Shown: in pieces, positions 1 through 7,088 of the stretch
Numbering within the stretch: position 1 is the stretch's first letter
Layout of the letters: each line of letters opens with the position of its first letter
Source: a virus
IMG/VR virus record: IMGVR_UViG_3300020470_002265
Location: 1-22,888 of that record
Direction: 5' to 3' (one strand)
DNA length: 22,888 bases
The notes under the pieces: model-generated
Databases searched by the model: none
What the model was told of the DNA's origin: nothing
Seen by the model: the letters and a program-made list of their open reading frames with translations, nothing else
Position numbers and translations under genes: made by a program

Positions 1-1144
1 TAGCTGAGAACGATGGGCAGATCAACGATACTCTTTGTCTTTTCCCATTAGTGTCGTGAAGAGATATGCCCGTCCCTCCTGCTGCAATGTTCACCACAAG
101 GACGTGTGTCTCATCACGTTGGAATTTGTCGATAGCCTCCTGCCTTTGTTCTGCTGACTGACCCCCCTCTACTCTATCGCATCCTAGATTCTGACAGAGT
201 GTCTGCACCGTGTCGGAGAAGTTTACGAATATAACTACGCTCTTACCCTCCAACACAAGATCCTCCGCCATGTCTACCAGATCAGTTATCTTAAATGACT
301 CCGCTAATTGGCGAGCACGGAGTATGTTTACCAGCATATAGTCGCTGTCCTCCACCGTCCCATTCTCGATATATTGCTCCACGATGTCCGGTGTGATGCC
401 CGCTTTCTTGTAAGCGGAACGTATCTTGGAAGCCTTACTAAACTCCACAGGTTCTGTGATTACTCTGTTTTCTTTGAACGAGTCTGGGAAGTCTTCGACT
501 GTAAGACGCTTTACGTTTTTCCCATACATCTCTGCCCTTATCGCAGGCAGGCACGACCGTTTAACAAGCTCCCATTTACCCCAGTCATTTTGCTGGCACC
601 CGTTACGTAACATCCAAGTGTACCAGTTATTCAAATCGTTTTCTGCTTTGTTTAAAGAGTGCAGCCCTAGCATGTACCCCAACGCCCTCATCTCGGTCGG
701 ATCCTCGGCTGCTGTAGCAGACATCCCATGCACTGAGTATCCCTGTTGGATCAGCGAGATCACAAGCTGCGCGTTCTGGGTGTATGGCCCTTTGCATTTA
801 TGGATTTCGTCTACCAAGACCAGAGTGTCTTCAGGCAACCGCCATTTCATTATCTTCTTGCCACTCTTCTTCATGTGGGGGGTTTTCCCAGTGCGGACCT
901 TTTCAAAGTTGTGGATGAACAACAGCTCGTCTACTTCGCATTCGTCCATCTCCATCCCCCACGCATGTATAACTGCCTTCGGACACAGAACCGCTACGGG
1001 GCGGTTAAGTTTCTTGGCCATCATGCAGGCTATGAGAGTTTTGCCTACGCCAGTATGTGATGTGTCGCAGGTGTTGTATCCGGCTTCTTGTTTCTGAACG
1101 AAGGAGTCAATGAGATCCTGTTGCCTTGGGTAAGGTGTTTTCAT
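1..1144 (-). CDS. SNF2/DEAD-like superfamily 2 helicase, C-terminus cut off by window edge
   Basis: This is a DNA-dependent ATPase/helicase of superfamily 2, probably acting in phage replication or recombination. The 381 residues visible hold the motifs in order: a PRQQ segment near the N-terminus, Walker A TGVGKT (about 31-36), motif Ia VLCPKAVIHAWG (about 52-63), Walker B VLVDEIH (DEIH about 112-115), motif III MSAT (about 141-144), a motif-IV-like strand VVIFVNF, motif V GGTGISLHD (about 356-364) and the beginning of motif VI at the edge. The start is the ATG at 1144-1142, which overlaps the TAA of the upstream gene by one base (TAATG), so translation is probably coupled. The reading frame stays open to position 1, so the gene runs out of the window. 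Very similar proteins occur next to replication genes in many tailed phages. The exact role, such as fork remodelling or recombination, is inferred. Confidence 0.92.
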   Translation of the reverse strand, partial: MKTPYPRQQDLIDSFVQKQEAGYNTCDTSHTGVGKTLIACMMAKKLNRPVAVLCPKAVIHAWGMEMDECEVDELLFIHNFEKVRTGKTPHMKKSGKKIMKWRLPEDTLVLVDEIHKCKGPYTQNAQLVISLIQQGYSVHGMSATAAEDPTEMRALGYMLGLHSLNKAENDLNNWYTWMLRNGCQQNDWGKWELVKRSCLPAIRAEMYGKNVKRLTVEDFPDSFKENRVITEPVEFSKASKIRSAYKKAGITPDIVEQYIENGTVEDSDYMLVNILRARQLAESFKITDLVDMAEDLVLEGKSVVIFVNFSDTVQTLCQNLGCDRVEGGQSAEQRQEAIDKFQRDETHVLVVNIAAGGTGISLHDTNGKRQRVSLICPSFSA

Positions 1145-1422
1145 TAGTGTATTGGGTTACTAAGCATGGCGTGCATCAAGACCATGCCTAGATGGTATTT
1201 TGTGGCTTTAAAACCACGGTAGACCTTTCGATGCCTGTGCGGGGTAATTATGACGATGTCACCATCGCCCGATTGACCTACAATAAATCCCAGCTCGATA
1301 GCTGGTTGGATCGCCTTCCAGTAAAAAGAAGGTTTTTCGGCAACAGGTATAGAGTGCCGTTCAAAGTATTGTTCTACATGTTCAGGTCTGGTGTAGTGCG
1401 GCATGAGTAGTGGCTTTACCAC
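1144..1422 (-). CDS. Hypothetical protein of about 92 aa between resolvase and helicase
   Basis: I do not recognise this protein. It is short, basic and aromatic-rich, with no signal peptide, membrane segment or known motif. The segment PHYTRPEHVEQYFERH looks like a short helix-forming N-terminal part, and the C-terminal half is rich in His, Arg and Lys (TPHRHRKVYRGFKATKYH), which would suit nucleic-acid binding; that is a guess from composition. Start choice: the frame is open from a TTG at 1485, but the GTG at 1422 has a purine-rich GGGAG six bases upstream, one of the few good Shine-Dalgarno sequences in this operon. An ATG at 1404 is a third option. Its TAA overlaps the ATG of the helicase gene, which suggests joint expression and perhaps a role beside the helicase or the resolvase. 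Confidence 0.6.
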   Translation of the reverse strand: MVKPLLMPHYTRPEHVEQYFERHSIPVAEKPSFYWKAIQPAIELGFIVGQSGDGDIVIITPHRHRKVYRGFKATKYHLGMVLMHAMLSNPIH

Positions 1423-1447
1423 AGGCCGCTCCCGAACACAATACAAT

Positions 1448-1936
1448 TCAGTTTTTTTCCTGACTGTTGCGGTAGTAGTGTGCAATCAAGAACGCATCAA
1501 TTATCCCATCGTGGGGTGTGCGGCACCTCTTATTCTTCAGCCAGTTTTCAGCAGGGGCCATGCGCTCCGCTGTATTTAAAGCAGCTATCTTGGTCATACC
1601 TTTGGGGATAAAACCCAGCATTTTCTTTTGCCATTTCTGCACACTAACTCGCGCAACGTCATACCCTTTACACTCAGCCATACCCAACAACTTACCAAAT
1701 GAGATAGCCATTGATCGGACGGCCTGTGAACTCTTTGCGTGCGCCAGTGGTTCTTCGATGGCTAAAACAAAAGGGGTGTTTAAGTCAGACAACCACTGAT
1801 TAACTTTTCGGATATCAATCTCTCGTTTCTTGCTACGATGTTGGCAGGGCATCGCAATCCTGTCGATAAGGCTACCGTCGAACCGCGCAATAGCGCACAG
1901 CCCTCCGTCTAGTCCATTATCAACACCAACGATCAT
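1448..1936 (-). CDS. RuvC-like Holliday junction resolvase
   Basis: This 162-aa protein has the pattern of the RuvC/RNase H-fold resolvases found in phages, which cut four-way DNA junctions during recombination or before packaging. Visible features are the first beta strand with a catalytic Asp (IVGVDNGLDGG, D6), a second acidic strand (VLAIEEP, E61), and a C-terminal PHDGIIDAFLIAHY with two Asp residues (about D143 and D147) in the place of the family's last catalytic acids. The length is close to cellular RuvC (about 170 aa). I chose the ATG at 1936 because it overlaps the upstream stop as ATGA and begins right at the first beta strand; the open frame continues to 1984 but would add an implausible tail. 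It lies in the same operon as the helicase, which supports a recombination or replication role. Confidence 0.85.
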   Translation of the reverse strand: MIVGVDNGLDGGLCAIARFDGSLIDRIAMPCQHRSKKREIDIRKVNQWLSDLNTPFVLAIEEPLAHAKSSQAVRSMAISFGKLLGMAECKGYDVARVSVQKWQKKMLGFIPKGMTKIAALNTAERMAPAENWLKNKRCRTPHDGIIDAFLIAHYYRNSQEKN

Positions 1937-2166
1937 TTCTGCGCCAACAGAAACTGGCTTGGCTGTTCTGCCACTGTAGCCCAACCAGATTGGTCTATGT
2001 CCGCTCTCATGCGGCCAATGTGTTTGCTCAGAGCAATCAGGGTGTTTTGATCGTCTGTTAATTCCCTATCTAATAGGTTAGCTCTGTCGAGCAACCAGTT
2101 CGCAAGTTCCCGACATTCGGAGGCGCACTTTTTTCTACGCACTTCTCTAACAATATTTATGTCCAT
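1933..2166 (-). CDS. Hypothetical 77-aa protein
   Basis: I do not recognise this family. The sequence is mostly predicted helix, with a basic N-terminus (REVRRKKCASECRELANWLL) and a second charged helix (ALSKHIGRMRADIDQ). There is no membrane segment or signal peptide. It begins with ATG three bases after the DUF1599-like gene ends, and its TGA overlaps the ATG of the resolvase gene by four bases (ATGA), so it is clearly part of the leftward operon. No Shine-Dalgarno is seen upstream, which fits translational coupling. Small helical proteins in such positions are often accessory replication factors or host-takeover proteins; nothing in the sequence chooses between these. Confidence 0.7.
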   Translation of the reverse strand: MDINIVREVRRKKCASECRELANWLLDRANLLDRELTDDQNTLIALSKHIGRMRADIDQSGWATVAEQPSQFLLAQK

Positions 2167-2169
2167 CGT

Positions 2170-2499
2170 TTACTGTTTCTTGGTTTCTGCTTCTTCTCGT
2201 AAGAGAGCTTTACAAAGGATTGCGTAATTAACGATATCGTCGCAGGCATCTTCTACTGACTCGTTTACCACCCGCAACTCACCGTCAGCTACGAATGAGC
2301 GAATCCGCATCAGCTTGTCTTGAACACGAAGCAGGAGTCCGGTTACAGGGTGCAGGCCCAGTGATCGGGATGCCTTGAAGTTCTCAAGTGCGTCGGTAGC
2401 TTCGGAACCCCCTGTGTAGTCAGAGTTTTTTTGACGCATTATGTCCTGCGCCAGCTTCGAGGTTTCTTCGTGGATTGCAAGGAGCTGCTCAGTGTTCAT
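2170..2499 (-). CDS. DUF1599/Nmad1-like (MazG-type, nucleotide-modification-associated) protein
   Basis: This all-helical 109-aa protein matches from memory the pattern of the phage DUF1599 family, also called nucleotide modification associated domain 1. The conserved elements are KNSDY followed by a glycine pair (about 24-31), a short LENFKAS segment, LLLRVQDKLMRIRSF in the middle, and a C-terminal acidic helix NESVEDACDDIVNYAILC whose ED and D residues resemble the metal-binding helix of MazG-like NTP pyrophosphohydrolases. A role in handling nucleotides, for example removing unwanted dNTPs or supporting base modification, is known for related folds and inferred here. The ATG overlaps the upstream stop by four bases (ATGA), and an AAAAGAA run before it is only a weak ribosome site. 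No base-modifying enzyme is visible in the window. Confidence 0.65.
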   Translation of the reverse strand: MNTEQLLAIHEETSKLAQDIMRQKNSDYTGGSEATDALENFKASRSLGLHPVTGLLLRVQDKLMRIRSFVADGELRVVNESVEDACDDIVNYAILCKALLREEAETKKQ

Positions 2500-2741
2500 T
2501 TCTTTTGGGGTAGACTAGGCATAGAGTCTTCTCGGATAAGGAAACCGTCTCCATCAGGAGAGACTTCAAGGCTCTCTCCTTTGATTAGTGTTTGGGCAAA
2601 GAAAACTTCCCTCCAGCTAGAGGGGATTACTCTGTAAAAGCGCCCTTTAACTTGTGTAACACGGTATGTAAACCTGTTCTCTCCAAGATCTTTGCGACGT
2701 AATACCAGAGGGTCTACAAGTGGTTGTCTCTGAGAAAACAT
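2496..2741 (-). CDS. Hypothetical 81-aa protein
   Basis: I do not recognise this protein. It looks largely beta-strand: alternating hydrophobic and polar residues run through FTYRVTQVKGRFYRVIPSSW and again through ESLEVSPDGDGFLIRED. This suggests a small barrel or SH3-like fold, but that is only an impression. There is no signal peptide or membrane segment. The ATG at 2741 follows the previous stop by six bases and has no clear Shine-Dalgarno; its TGA overlaps the next start (ATGA). Operon position is the only other evidence for its being a real gene, together with a clean frame and codon use like that of its neighbours. Confidence 0.68.
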   Translation of the reverse strand: MFSQRQPLVDPLVLRRKDLGENRFTYRVTQVKGRFYRVIPSSWREVFFAQTLIKGESLEVSPDGDGFLIREDSMPSLPQKK

Positions 2742-2747
2742 TGCCCA

Positions 2748-3023
2748 TTATGTTTTAAGGAATGCCGGAGCTGACTTACCTTTAGCATTTTTAGCAAGGT
2801 AGTCAATTAAATTGGAAGCTGCTTCTTTAGATATGTTCCAGCTATGAGACAGTATTGCTGCGGCTACAGGGTGGCTGTAACAAGATATAGGAGGTCCGTT
2901 AGGGTGGTATATAACTCCGATGTAAGCGTCTGATAATTCGCCCAACAAACTAAGAGTTAAGTGACCTTCCGTGTCTTCCGGCCCATCAAAATCTATACTA
3001 AATCTATCGTTCCACATCGCCAT
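2748..3023 (-). CDS. Hypothetical 91-aa protein overlapping the probable small terminase gene
   Basis: I do not recognise this protein. The N-terminal half is acidic and strand-like (FSIDFDGPEDTEGHLTLSLL), and the C-terminal half is helical, ending in a basic tail (LIDYLAKNAKGKSAPAFLKT). No motif, signal or membrane segment is visible. Its first ATG lies 20 bases inside the end of the upstream terS-like gene in another frame; a second ATG at 3017 would shorten the overlap. Both would give nearly the same product. The overlap with terS and the short gap to the next gene suggest a shared transcript, so a packaging or early function is possible but unproven. Confidence 0.65.
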   Translation of the reverse strand: MAMWNDRFSIDFDGPEDTEGHLTLSLLGELSDAYIGVIYHPNGPPISCYSHPVAAAILSHSWNISKEAASNLIDYLAKNAKGKSAPAFLKT

Positions 3024-3615
3024 CGCTGGGGTCCACGTCGATTATGGTTTTACCCTTCATCTTGTCCAGCGAGCCATCACCCTTATCAGCCTTTGAATTA
3101 TTAAGTATGGATATGTCTATCTGCATGCGACTTCCGCCGCCGCCTGTCTTGGCGTTCAAGCCAAGGTTTCTTCTGATAAGTTGATCTAATTCTGACATTT
3201 CGCGCACAGTCTTCGGCCCCTTAATGGACATCATGCTGTCGCGTAGAAGTTTAATTCCCGCCGCCGCGACGTAGTGTTGGTATTTATCGGCGGGGGAGTT
3301 TTGTGATTCAGCAATCTCCGCAAGGATTTTGTCTTCTTCTTTATTTGCGGCGAGCTTGGCGGCAGTTGCCGCCTCCTGTGTCATCTCTTCCAGATGAACT
3401 TCAAGGTCTTCCTTCAGCTTGTCTTTGTCGGTATCTTTGTCGGGCAGCTTAAAGCCTGCCCTTTTTGGGGGTAACCCCAATTTTCGGAACCATCTCCTCA
3501 CGGTCCCTTGGTGAACACCCAGCCTTCTGGCAATAGCAGCATTGGTCATCCCTTCTGCATTAAGTTTTAATGCTTCTTGGACTATTTCGTTATTCCCATC
3601 GTTCTTGCTTCCCAT
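3004..3615 (-). CDS. Probable terminase small subunit (HTH plus coiled-coil)
   Basis: The 203-aa product has the layout of many phage small terminase subunits, which bind the packaging site and hand DNA to the large subunit. Residues about 22-47 form a helix-turn-helix (MTNAAIARRLGVHQGTVRRW). A highly charged, Ala/Glu/Lys-rich stretch (about 60-108) could form the oligomerising coiled coil. A C-terminal part has TVREMSELDQLIRRNLGLN followed by a Gly-rich linker and a strand MQIDISIL, resembling C-terminal tails of small terminases. The HTH is clear; the assignment as TerS is inferred from this layout and from the divergent large terminase next door. The alternative is a phage transcription regulator. 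It is the first gene of the leftward operon, so it would be made together with replication genes, not with terL, which is unusual. Confidence 0.62.
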   Translation of the reverse strand: MGSKNDGNNEIVQEALKLNAEGMTNAAIARRLGVHQGTVRRWFRKLGLPPKRAGFKLPDKDTDKDKLKEDLEVHLEEMTQEAATAAKLAANKEEDKILAEIAESQNSPADKYQHYVAAAGIKLLRDSMMSIKGPKTVREMSELDQLIRRNLGLNAKTGGGGSRMQIDISILNNSKADKGDGSLDKMKGKTIIDVDPSDGDVER

Positions 3616-3648
3616 GCTATTAACAGTAAAGTTGAACCTGATTTAATC

Positions 3649-5436
3649 ATGCCTCCCGACCCAAATAAACGCAAGCGTGTTCTCGAACCACGTATCGACC
3701 CTAAAACAAAGAGGATGGATATTGGTGGTTTGTTAATCCCGCCAACAAGTTTAGTAACTGCGTTATTATATGGGTTTGCCCACCACCCAAAAATAATCGC
3801 GAAGGAGTACTATTTTTGGAGGTTGTGCGACGAACTCTGGAATCACGAGGATCTACCAGAGCCAATGATGATAAAGCATCCTTGGGCGGAACAGATGATT
3901 CGTGCAGCCTTGAAAAATAAATACCTGTCTATCGGCGGGTCAGCTTCGTCTGGGAAATCGCACACGATGGCTGCTTGGGGAATCATTAACTGGCTGTCAC
4001 AACCACGGGACACGCTGGTCTTAATGACTTCGACTACATTGCGAGAAGCGCGTAAGCGAATCTGGGGATCAGTCATGTCTTTGTTATCCGTGATTGAGGG
4101 AGCACCGATCAAGATTCGGGATTCAATCGGTAATGCGTCTTATGTAGATGAGCGAGACATCCTTATTGAGAGAGCTGGCTTGTCTCTTATCGCCGCTGAG
4201 AAAAGTAAAACCCGTGAAGCTGTTGGTAAGTTCATTGGTATTAAACAGAAACGTGTTTTGCTTATTGGCGATGAGCTATCCGAACTTTCAGAGGCGATTG
4301 TTAATGCAGGACTGACTAACTTATCTAAGAACCCGTTCTTCCAAATGATCGGGATGTCTAACCCGAACTCACGTTTCGATGCTTTTGGAGTGTGGTCAGA
4401 ACCGAAAAACGGGTGGGACTCTGTAGACATACAAACAGCCGACGAATGGGAGACCAAATGGGGCGGTAATTATCTACGCCTTGATGGGGAGCGCAGCCCC
4501 AATGTCCTTCTAGGGGAAGTCAAATACCCTTGGCTCCCTACTGCGGCCAAGCTGGAAGAAGACCGACTTCTGTTGGGGCCGGAATCTCGCGGCTATATGC
4601 GAATGGTTCGGGCTGTCTTTTTTGATAGCGATGAAACTACAGGGATTTATGGGGAATCCGAACTCACTAAAAGTGGGGCTATGGGTAAAGTTGAGTGGGA
4701 AAATAAACCTACTAAGGTTGCGGGTATTGACCCCGCATTTACTAATGGGGGCGACAGGACGATTCTTTCTATTGCCGAAGTAGGATACGCCAAAAATGGG
4801 CAATACGTTTTCCAGTTCACAGATGCGATCCATCTTAATGACGATGCGACAAACAAGGCTATTCCGCGAACTTACCAGATTGTTAAGCAGATTGTTGACC
4901 ACTGTAAGAGCAAGGGTGTTAGCCCTGAAAATGTGGCGGTTGACTCTACTGGTGCGGGTGCCCCGTTCTGCGATGTGTTAGCGGGCGAGTGGTCACCCAA
5001 TTTCATGCGCGTGACATTCGGGGGTAAGGCATCCGATAAGCGTGTTTCTATGAACAGTCAGCTCACAGGCGAGGAACTCTACACTAACCGTGTTTCTGAG
5101 TTATGGTTTGTAGGTAAAGAACTTATGCGGACGAAGCAGGTGTATGGAGTCAGTTCTGACCTTGCCCAAGAGATGTGCGCCCGCAATTACGACATGGTTA
5201 AAACTGGTTCCCTCAAGGTGAAGATTGAACCAAAACCCGATTTCAAAGCACGGTTTGGCAGGAGTCCCGACTTAGCGGATGCTGCGTTCCTTGCGTTAGA
5301 CTGTGCTCGTCAGCGTTTAGGATTGGTTGCCATCGACCCCCCAAAAGAGGGCGAGGAAGGAAAATTCAGGAAGCGGGTTACAATACAGTCTTTAGGGAAA
5401 GCTCTAGAAAATCCAGAGACCAGCATGATCTCTTAG
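3649..5436 (+). CDS. Terminase large subunit (ATPase and nuclease)
   Basis: This is the packaging motor of the phage: it uses ATP to pump DNA into the prohead and cuts concatemers. Counting from the ATG at 3649 (595 aa), the ATPase domain has a Walker A GSASSGKS (97-104) and a Walker B VLLIGDE (D208, E209). The RNase H-fold nuclease domain has its three acidic positions in GIDPAF (D361), VAVDSTGAG (D432) and DLADAAFLALD (D541/D544). The length is normal for phage TerL. The frame is open back to a TTG at 3577, but that start would lie inside the divergent terS-like gene; the ATG leaves a 33-bp intergenic region, although no Shine-Dalgarno precedes it. It is followed by a structured noncoding gap, so it may be transcribed separately from the virion genes downstream. 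Confidence 0.97.
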   Translation: MPPDPNKRKRVLEPRIDPKTKRMDIGGLLIPPTSLVTALLYGFAHHPKIIAKEYYFWRLCDELWNHEDLPEPMMIKHPWAEQMIRAALKNKYLSIGGSASSGKSHTMAAWGIINWLSQPRDTLVLMTSTTLREARKRIWGSVMSLLSVIEGAPIKIRDSIGNASYVDERDILIERAGLSLIAAEKSKTREAVGKFIGIKQKRVLLIGDELSELSEAIVNAGLTNLSKNPFFQMIGMSNPNSRFDAFGVWSEPKNGWDSVDIQTADEWETKWGGNYLRLDGERSPNVLLGEVKYPWLPTAAKLEEDRLLLGPESRGYMRMVRAVFFDSDETTGIYGESELTKSGAMGKVEWENKPTKVAGIDPAFTNGGDRTILSIAEVGYAKNGQYVFQFTDAIHLNDDATNKAIPRTYQIVKQIVDHCKSKGVSPENVAVDSTGAGAPFCDVLAGEWSPNFMRVTFGGKASDKRVSMNSQLTGEELYTNRVSELWFVGKELMRTKQVYGVSSDLAQEMCARNYDMVKTGSLKVKIEPKPDFKARFGRSPDLADAAFLALDCARQRLGLVAIDPPKEGEEGKFRKRVTIQSLGKALENPETSMIS

Positions 5437-5437
5437 C

Positions 5438-5510
5438 AAAAAGTCTTCTGTAAAACGCATGGGCATATTGGAGAGTCCAATGTGCCCACATGTATTAGAG
5501 AGGACTTTTT
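5438..5510 (+). terminator. Nested stem structure after terL, possible terminator or processing site
   Basis: Two bases after the terL stop, 5438-5449 (aaaaagtcttct) can pair with 5499-5510 (agaggacttttt) as a 12-bp stem with one U-G pair. Inside it, 5460-5472 (tgggcatattgga) pairs with 5476-5488 (tccaatgtgccca) as a 13-bp stem with one U-G pair and a three-base loop. The outer stem ends in five T residues, which could act as the U-tract of an intrinsic terminator, but the T-run does not directly follow the inner hairpin as in a textbook case. The sequence aaagtc at 5511-5516 could compete for the same T-rich strand. Confidence 0.45.
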
Positions 5511-5522
5511 AAAGTCGGTTTT

Positions 5523-5556
5523 GCAATTTGCGAAATCGCGCCATTTCGCAGATTGC
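5523..5556 (+). other. Second strong hairpin in the terL-downstream gap
   Basis: Positions 5523-5536 (gcaatttgcgaaat) and 5543-5556 (atttcgcagattgc) form a 14-bp stem with a six-base loop. The only imperfection is a U-G pair in plus-strand RNA. No T-run follows, so this is not a typical terminator. It could be an RNase processing site, the second half of a larger folded RNA, or a DNA site such as a packaging signal next to terL. The stem itself is plain in the sequence; the role is unknown. Confidence 0.5.
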
Positions 5557-5585
5557 TTGACGCCCCGTTAGCTCTATTGCTGGAA

Positions 5586-5614
5586 TTGACAGTAAGAGCC
5601 AATAAGGGTAGGCT
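5586..5614 (+). promoter_or_regulatory. Candidate sigma70-type promoter for the virion-protein genes
   Basis: A perfect -35 hexamer TTGACA (5586-5591) is followed after exactly 17 bases by TAGGCT (5609-5614), which keeps the three most important -10 positions (T, A and final T) but is otherwise weak. It lies between the hairpins and the ATG at 5636, leaving a leader of roughly 15 bases. The placement makes sense for driving the 5636-22711 block, but a chance match cannot be excluded. Confidence 0.4.
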
Positions 5615-5635
5615 ACTTTTTTATCTTTATAACGC

Positions 5636-7084
5636 ATGGCTAACGGAGACGAAGACGAGTTCAAAGACTTAGATTTTAAGGGAGCATTACTCAAATCCAT
5701 AGCAAGGCTACCAGAGACAGCCTTGCGGTCAGGAGGACACCCTGCGGCAAAATACCTACACCCGATGGCTCGTCAACTGCGTCGAGGCGCGGAGGCCGAA
5801 TCGAGTGCTGCCGAGCCGAAGAAGAGGGTCATGGAGGAGCGAGAGCGTAAAGAAGCTGACGACAAAAGGAAGCAAAACGTGAGGGTACTTCGGCCTCAAG
5901 GGACAGGTGCGACAGGACCGTCAGTTGGAGATATACTTGAAGGCACTGGTAAGTTTGTCACCGAAACAGTTCCAGAAGCAGGCAAAGCAGTAGGCACAGC
6001 AACTGTTGAGGCTTTCCAGCCTTCTGTAGTCCCCACAGGGCCTGTAGTTGATTTTGAATCGACCGTTCGGGAGCTAACCGAAGGTAAAGAAGACGGTGAA
6101 ACGTATGAGGAAATAGAGACCGACCTGATTAGGAGCACTGCTGGCGGGCGACCTGAAGATGATAGTGACGACTTTGCTCCTAAACCCAAGTTTTTTGGCC
6201 CTATGGGGAGGTCTGTAACAGGCCCCGCAAGCGACATTGCACCATATCAGCAAGAGGGGAAAGAGGCGGCAAGACTTAAAGCTTTCGGCCCGCCGCGAGA
6301 ACGAAAACAAAGCTTTTCACCAGAACGGCAAGAGGCGGCAAGACTTAAAGCTTACGGCGACCTTGCATTTGACAGTGATGGCGACGGGAAACTCAGCGTC
6401 TCTGAACGAGAAGATGCGCGAGCTTTTGAACGCCAAGAATTACTAAGGGGTTATAAAGAAAGCAAAGAAAGACACGACGCTAAACGAGCAGAAATTGAAG
6501 CGAGGATGGCACATAAAGCAAACCCCTTTGGCTTGGTTCCGGCTGCATCAACATTAGCAGCAGCTAAAAAAGCACTAGACAAAAAAACTACGGGGGAACC
6601 TGATGCGGATCCTCCCGAAAAAGAAAAGACCCCTCGCCAACTTGCTCGTGAAAGCATCAAAGGATTGCCCCTTGGAGGTTTGCGTTTACAAGATTTTGCG
6701 AATGAAGATTCGTTTATAGAAGCTGTTAAGAGGAAAAACGATCCTTCTAGAAGTGCCGCTCTGGGCGCTGGCAGTTCGTTGCGTCGCGCACCTGTCGAAC
6801 TAGGCACCAGATCTGGGGCGTTACGCCGCGCAGCTCGTGCTGCTCGCCGCTCAGGAGCTGCTGGACAAGCCAACCAATTATTTGGTGCGGCTGCTGCAGC
6901 AGGGATGAATGAACCCGGAGTTACTACTCAGGAACAGCGTGGCCGCATACTTGCAAAACAGGCTGAAGCTGCTGATGTAGCATCCCGAAGAGATAAACTA
7001 GAAAGTGACGCTATAGACGCAGCGCAGGACATTATAAATAGGCGCAAGAAACAAAATCAATCACCTACAGCACCTAACTACTGA
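5636..7084 (+). CDS. Putative internal virion protein with an EF-hand loop (482 aa)
   Basis: I do not recognise the whole protein. It is highly charged, rich in Ala, Arg, Glu and Lys, and mostly helical or disordered, without a signal peptide; such composition is common in phage internal or scaffold-like proteins. One element is clear: residues 246-257, DSDGDGKLSVSE, match the EF-hand calcium-binding loop with acids at positions 1, 3 and 5, Gly at 6, Leu at 8 and Glu at 12. Just before it, a segment EAARLKAFG recurs as EAARLKAYG 23 residues later, encoded by a 24-bp perfect direct repeat. A basic stretch of Arg and Ala (about 395-420) leads into an Ala-rich helix. The ATG at 5636 has no Shine-Dalgarno but lies shortly after a candidate promoter. 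It is followed four bases later by the 340-aa gene, so the two and the giant gene probably form one unit for internal virion or ejection proteins. Confidence 0.72.
   Translation: MANGDEDEFKDLDFKGALLKSIARLPETALRSGGHPAAKYLHPMARQLRRGAEAESSAAEPKKRVMEERERKEADDKRKQNVRVLRPQGTGATGPSVGDILEGTGKFVTETVPEAGKAVGTATVEAFQPSVVPTGPVVDFESTVRELTEGKEDGETYEEIETDLIRSTAGGRPEDDSDDFAPKPKFFGPMGRSVTGPASDIAPYQQEGKEAARLKAFGPPRERKQSFSPERQEAARLKAYGDLAFDSDGDGKLSVSEREDARAFERQELLRGYKESKERHDAKRAEIEARMAHKANPFGLVPAASTLAAAKKALDKKTTGEPDADPPEKEKTPRQLARESIKGLPLGGLRLQDFANEDSFIEAVKRKNDPSRSAALGAGSSLRRAPVELGTRSGALRRAARAARRSGAAGQANQLFGAAAAAGMNEPGVTTQEQRGRILAKQAEAADVASRRDKLESDAIDAAQDIINRRKKQNQSPTAPNY
6261..6353 (+). repeat. In-frame 24-bp direct repeat pair
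   Basis: The 24 bases at 6261-6284 recur exactly at 6330-6353, 69 bp (23 codons) later. Both copies encode EAARLKA in the same frame, with near-identical flanks (FG and YG). The perfect DNA identity suggests a recent duplication inside the gene. Confidence 0.85.
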
Positions 7085-7088
7085 AGCT

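Noticed and set aside
308-1097. Open frames on the plus strand of 72 to 223 aa across the leftmost kilobase
   Set aside because: They lie opposite the helicase frame, which has all motifs in order on the minus strand; the plus-strand products have no recognisable features.
1937-1984. Longer start for the resolvase at 1984
   Set aside because: It would overlap the upstream gene by about 50 bases, while the ATG at 1936 forms an ATGA overlap and begins at the first beta strand.
3577-3648. TTG start at 3577 giving a 619-aa large terminase
   Set aside because: The extra 24 residues would lie within the divergent terS-like gene and resemble no terminase N-terminus; the ATG at 3649 is simpler.
3616-3648. 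Divergent promoters between terS-like gene and terL
   Set aside because: The 33 bp are AT-rich with several TTAA-like strings, but no pair of -35 and -10 boxes with proper spacing stands out on either strand.
5509-5700. Minus-strand frame of 63 aa across the terL-downstream gap
   Set aside because: It runs through the hairpin region and overlaps the start of the 482-aa gene; composition is unremarkable and it has no ribosome site.
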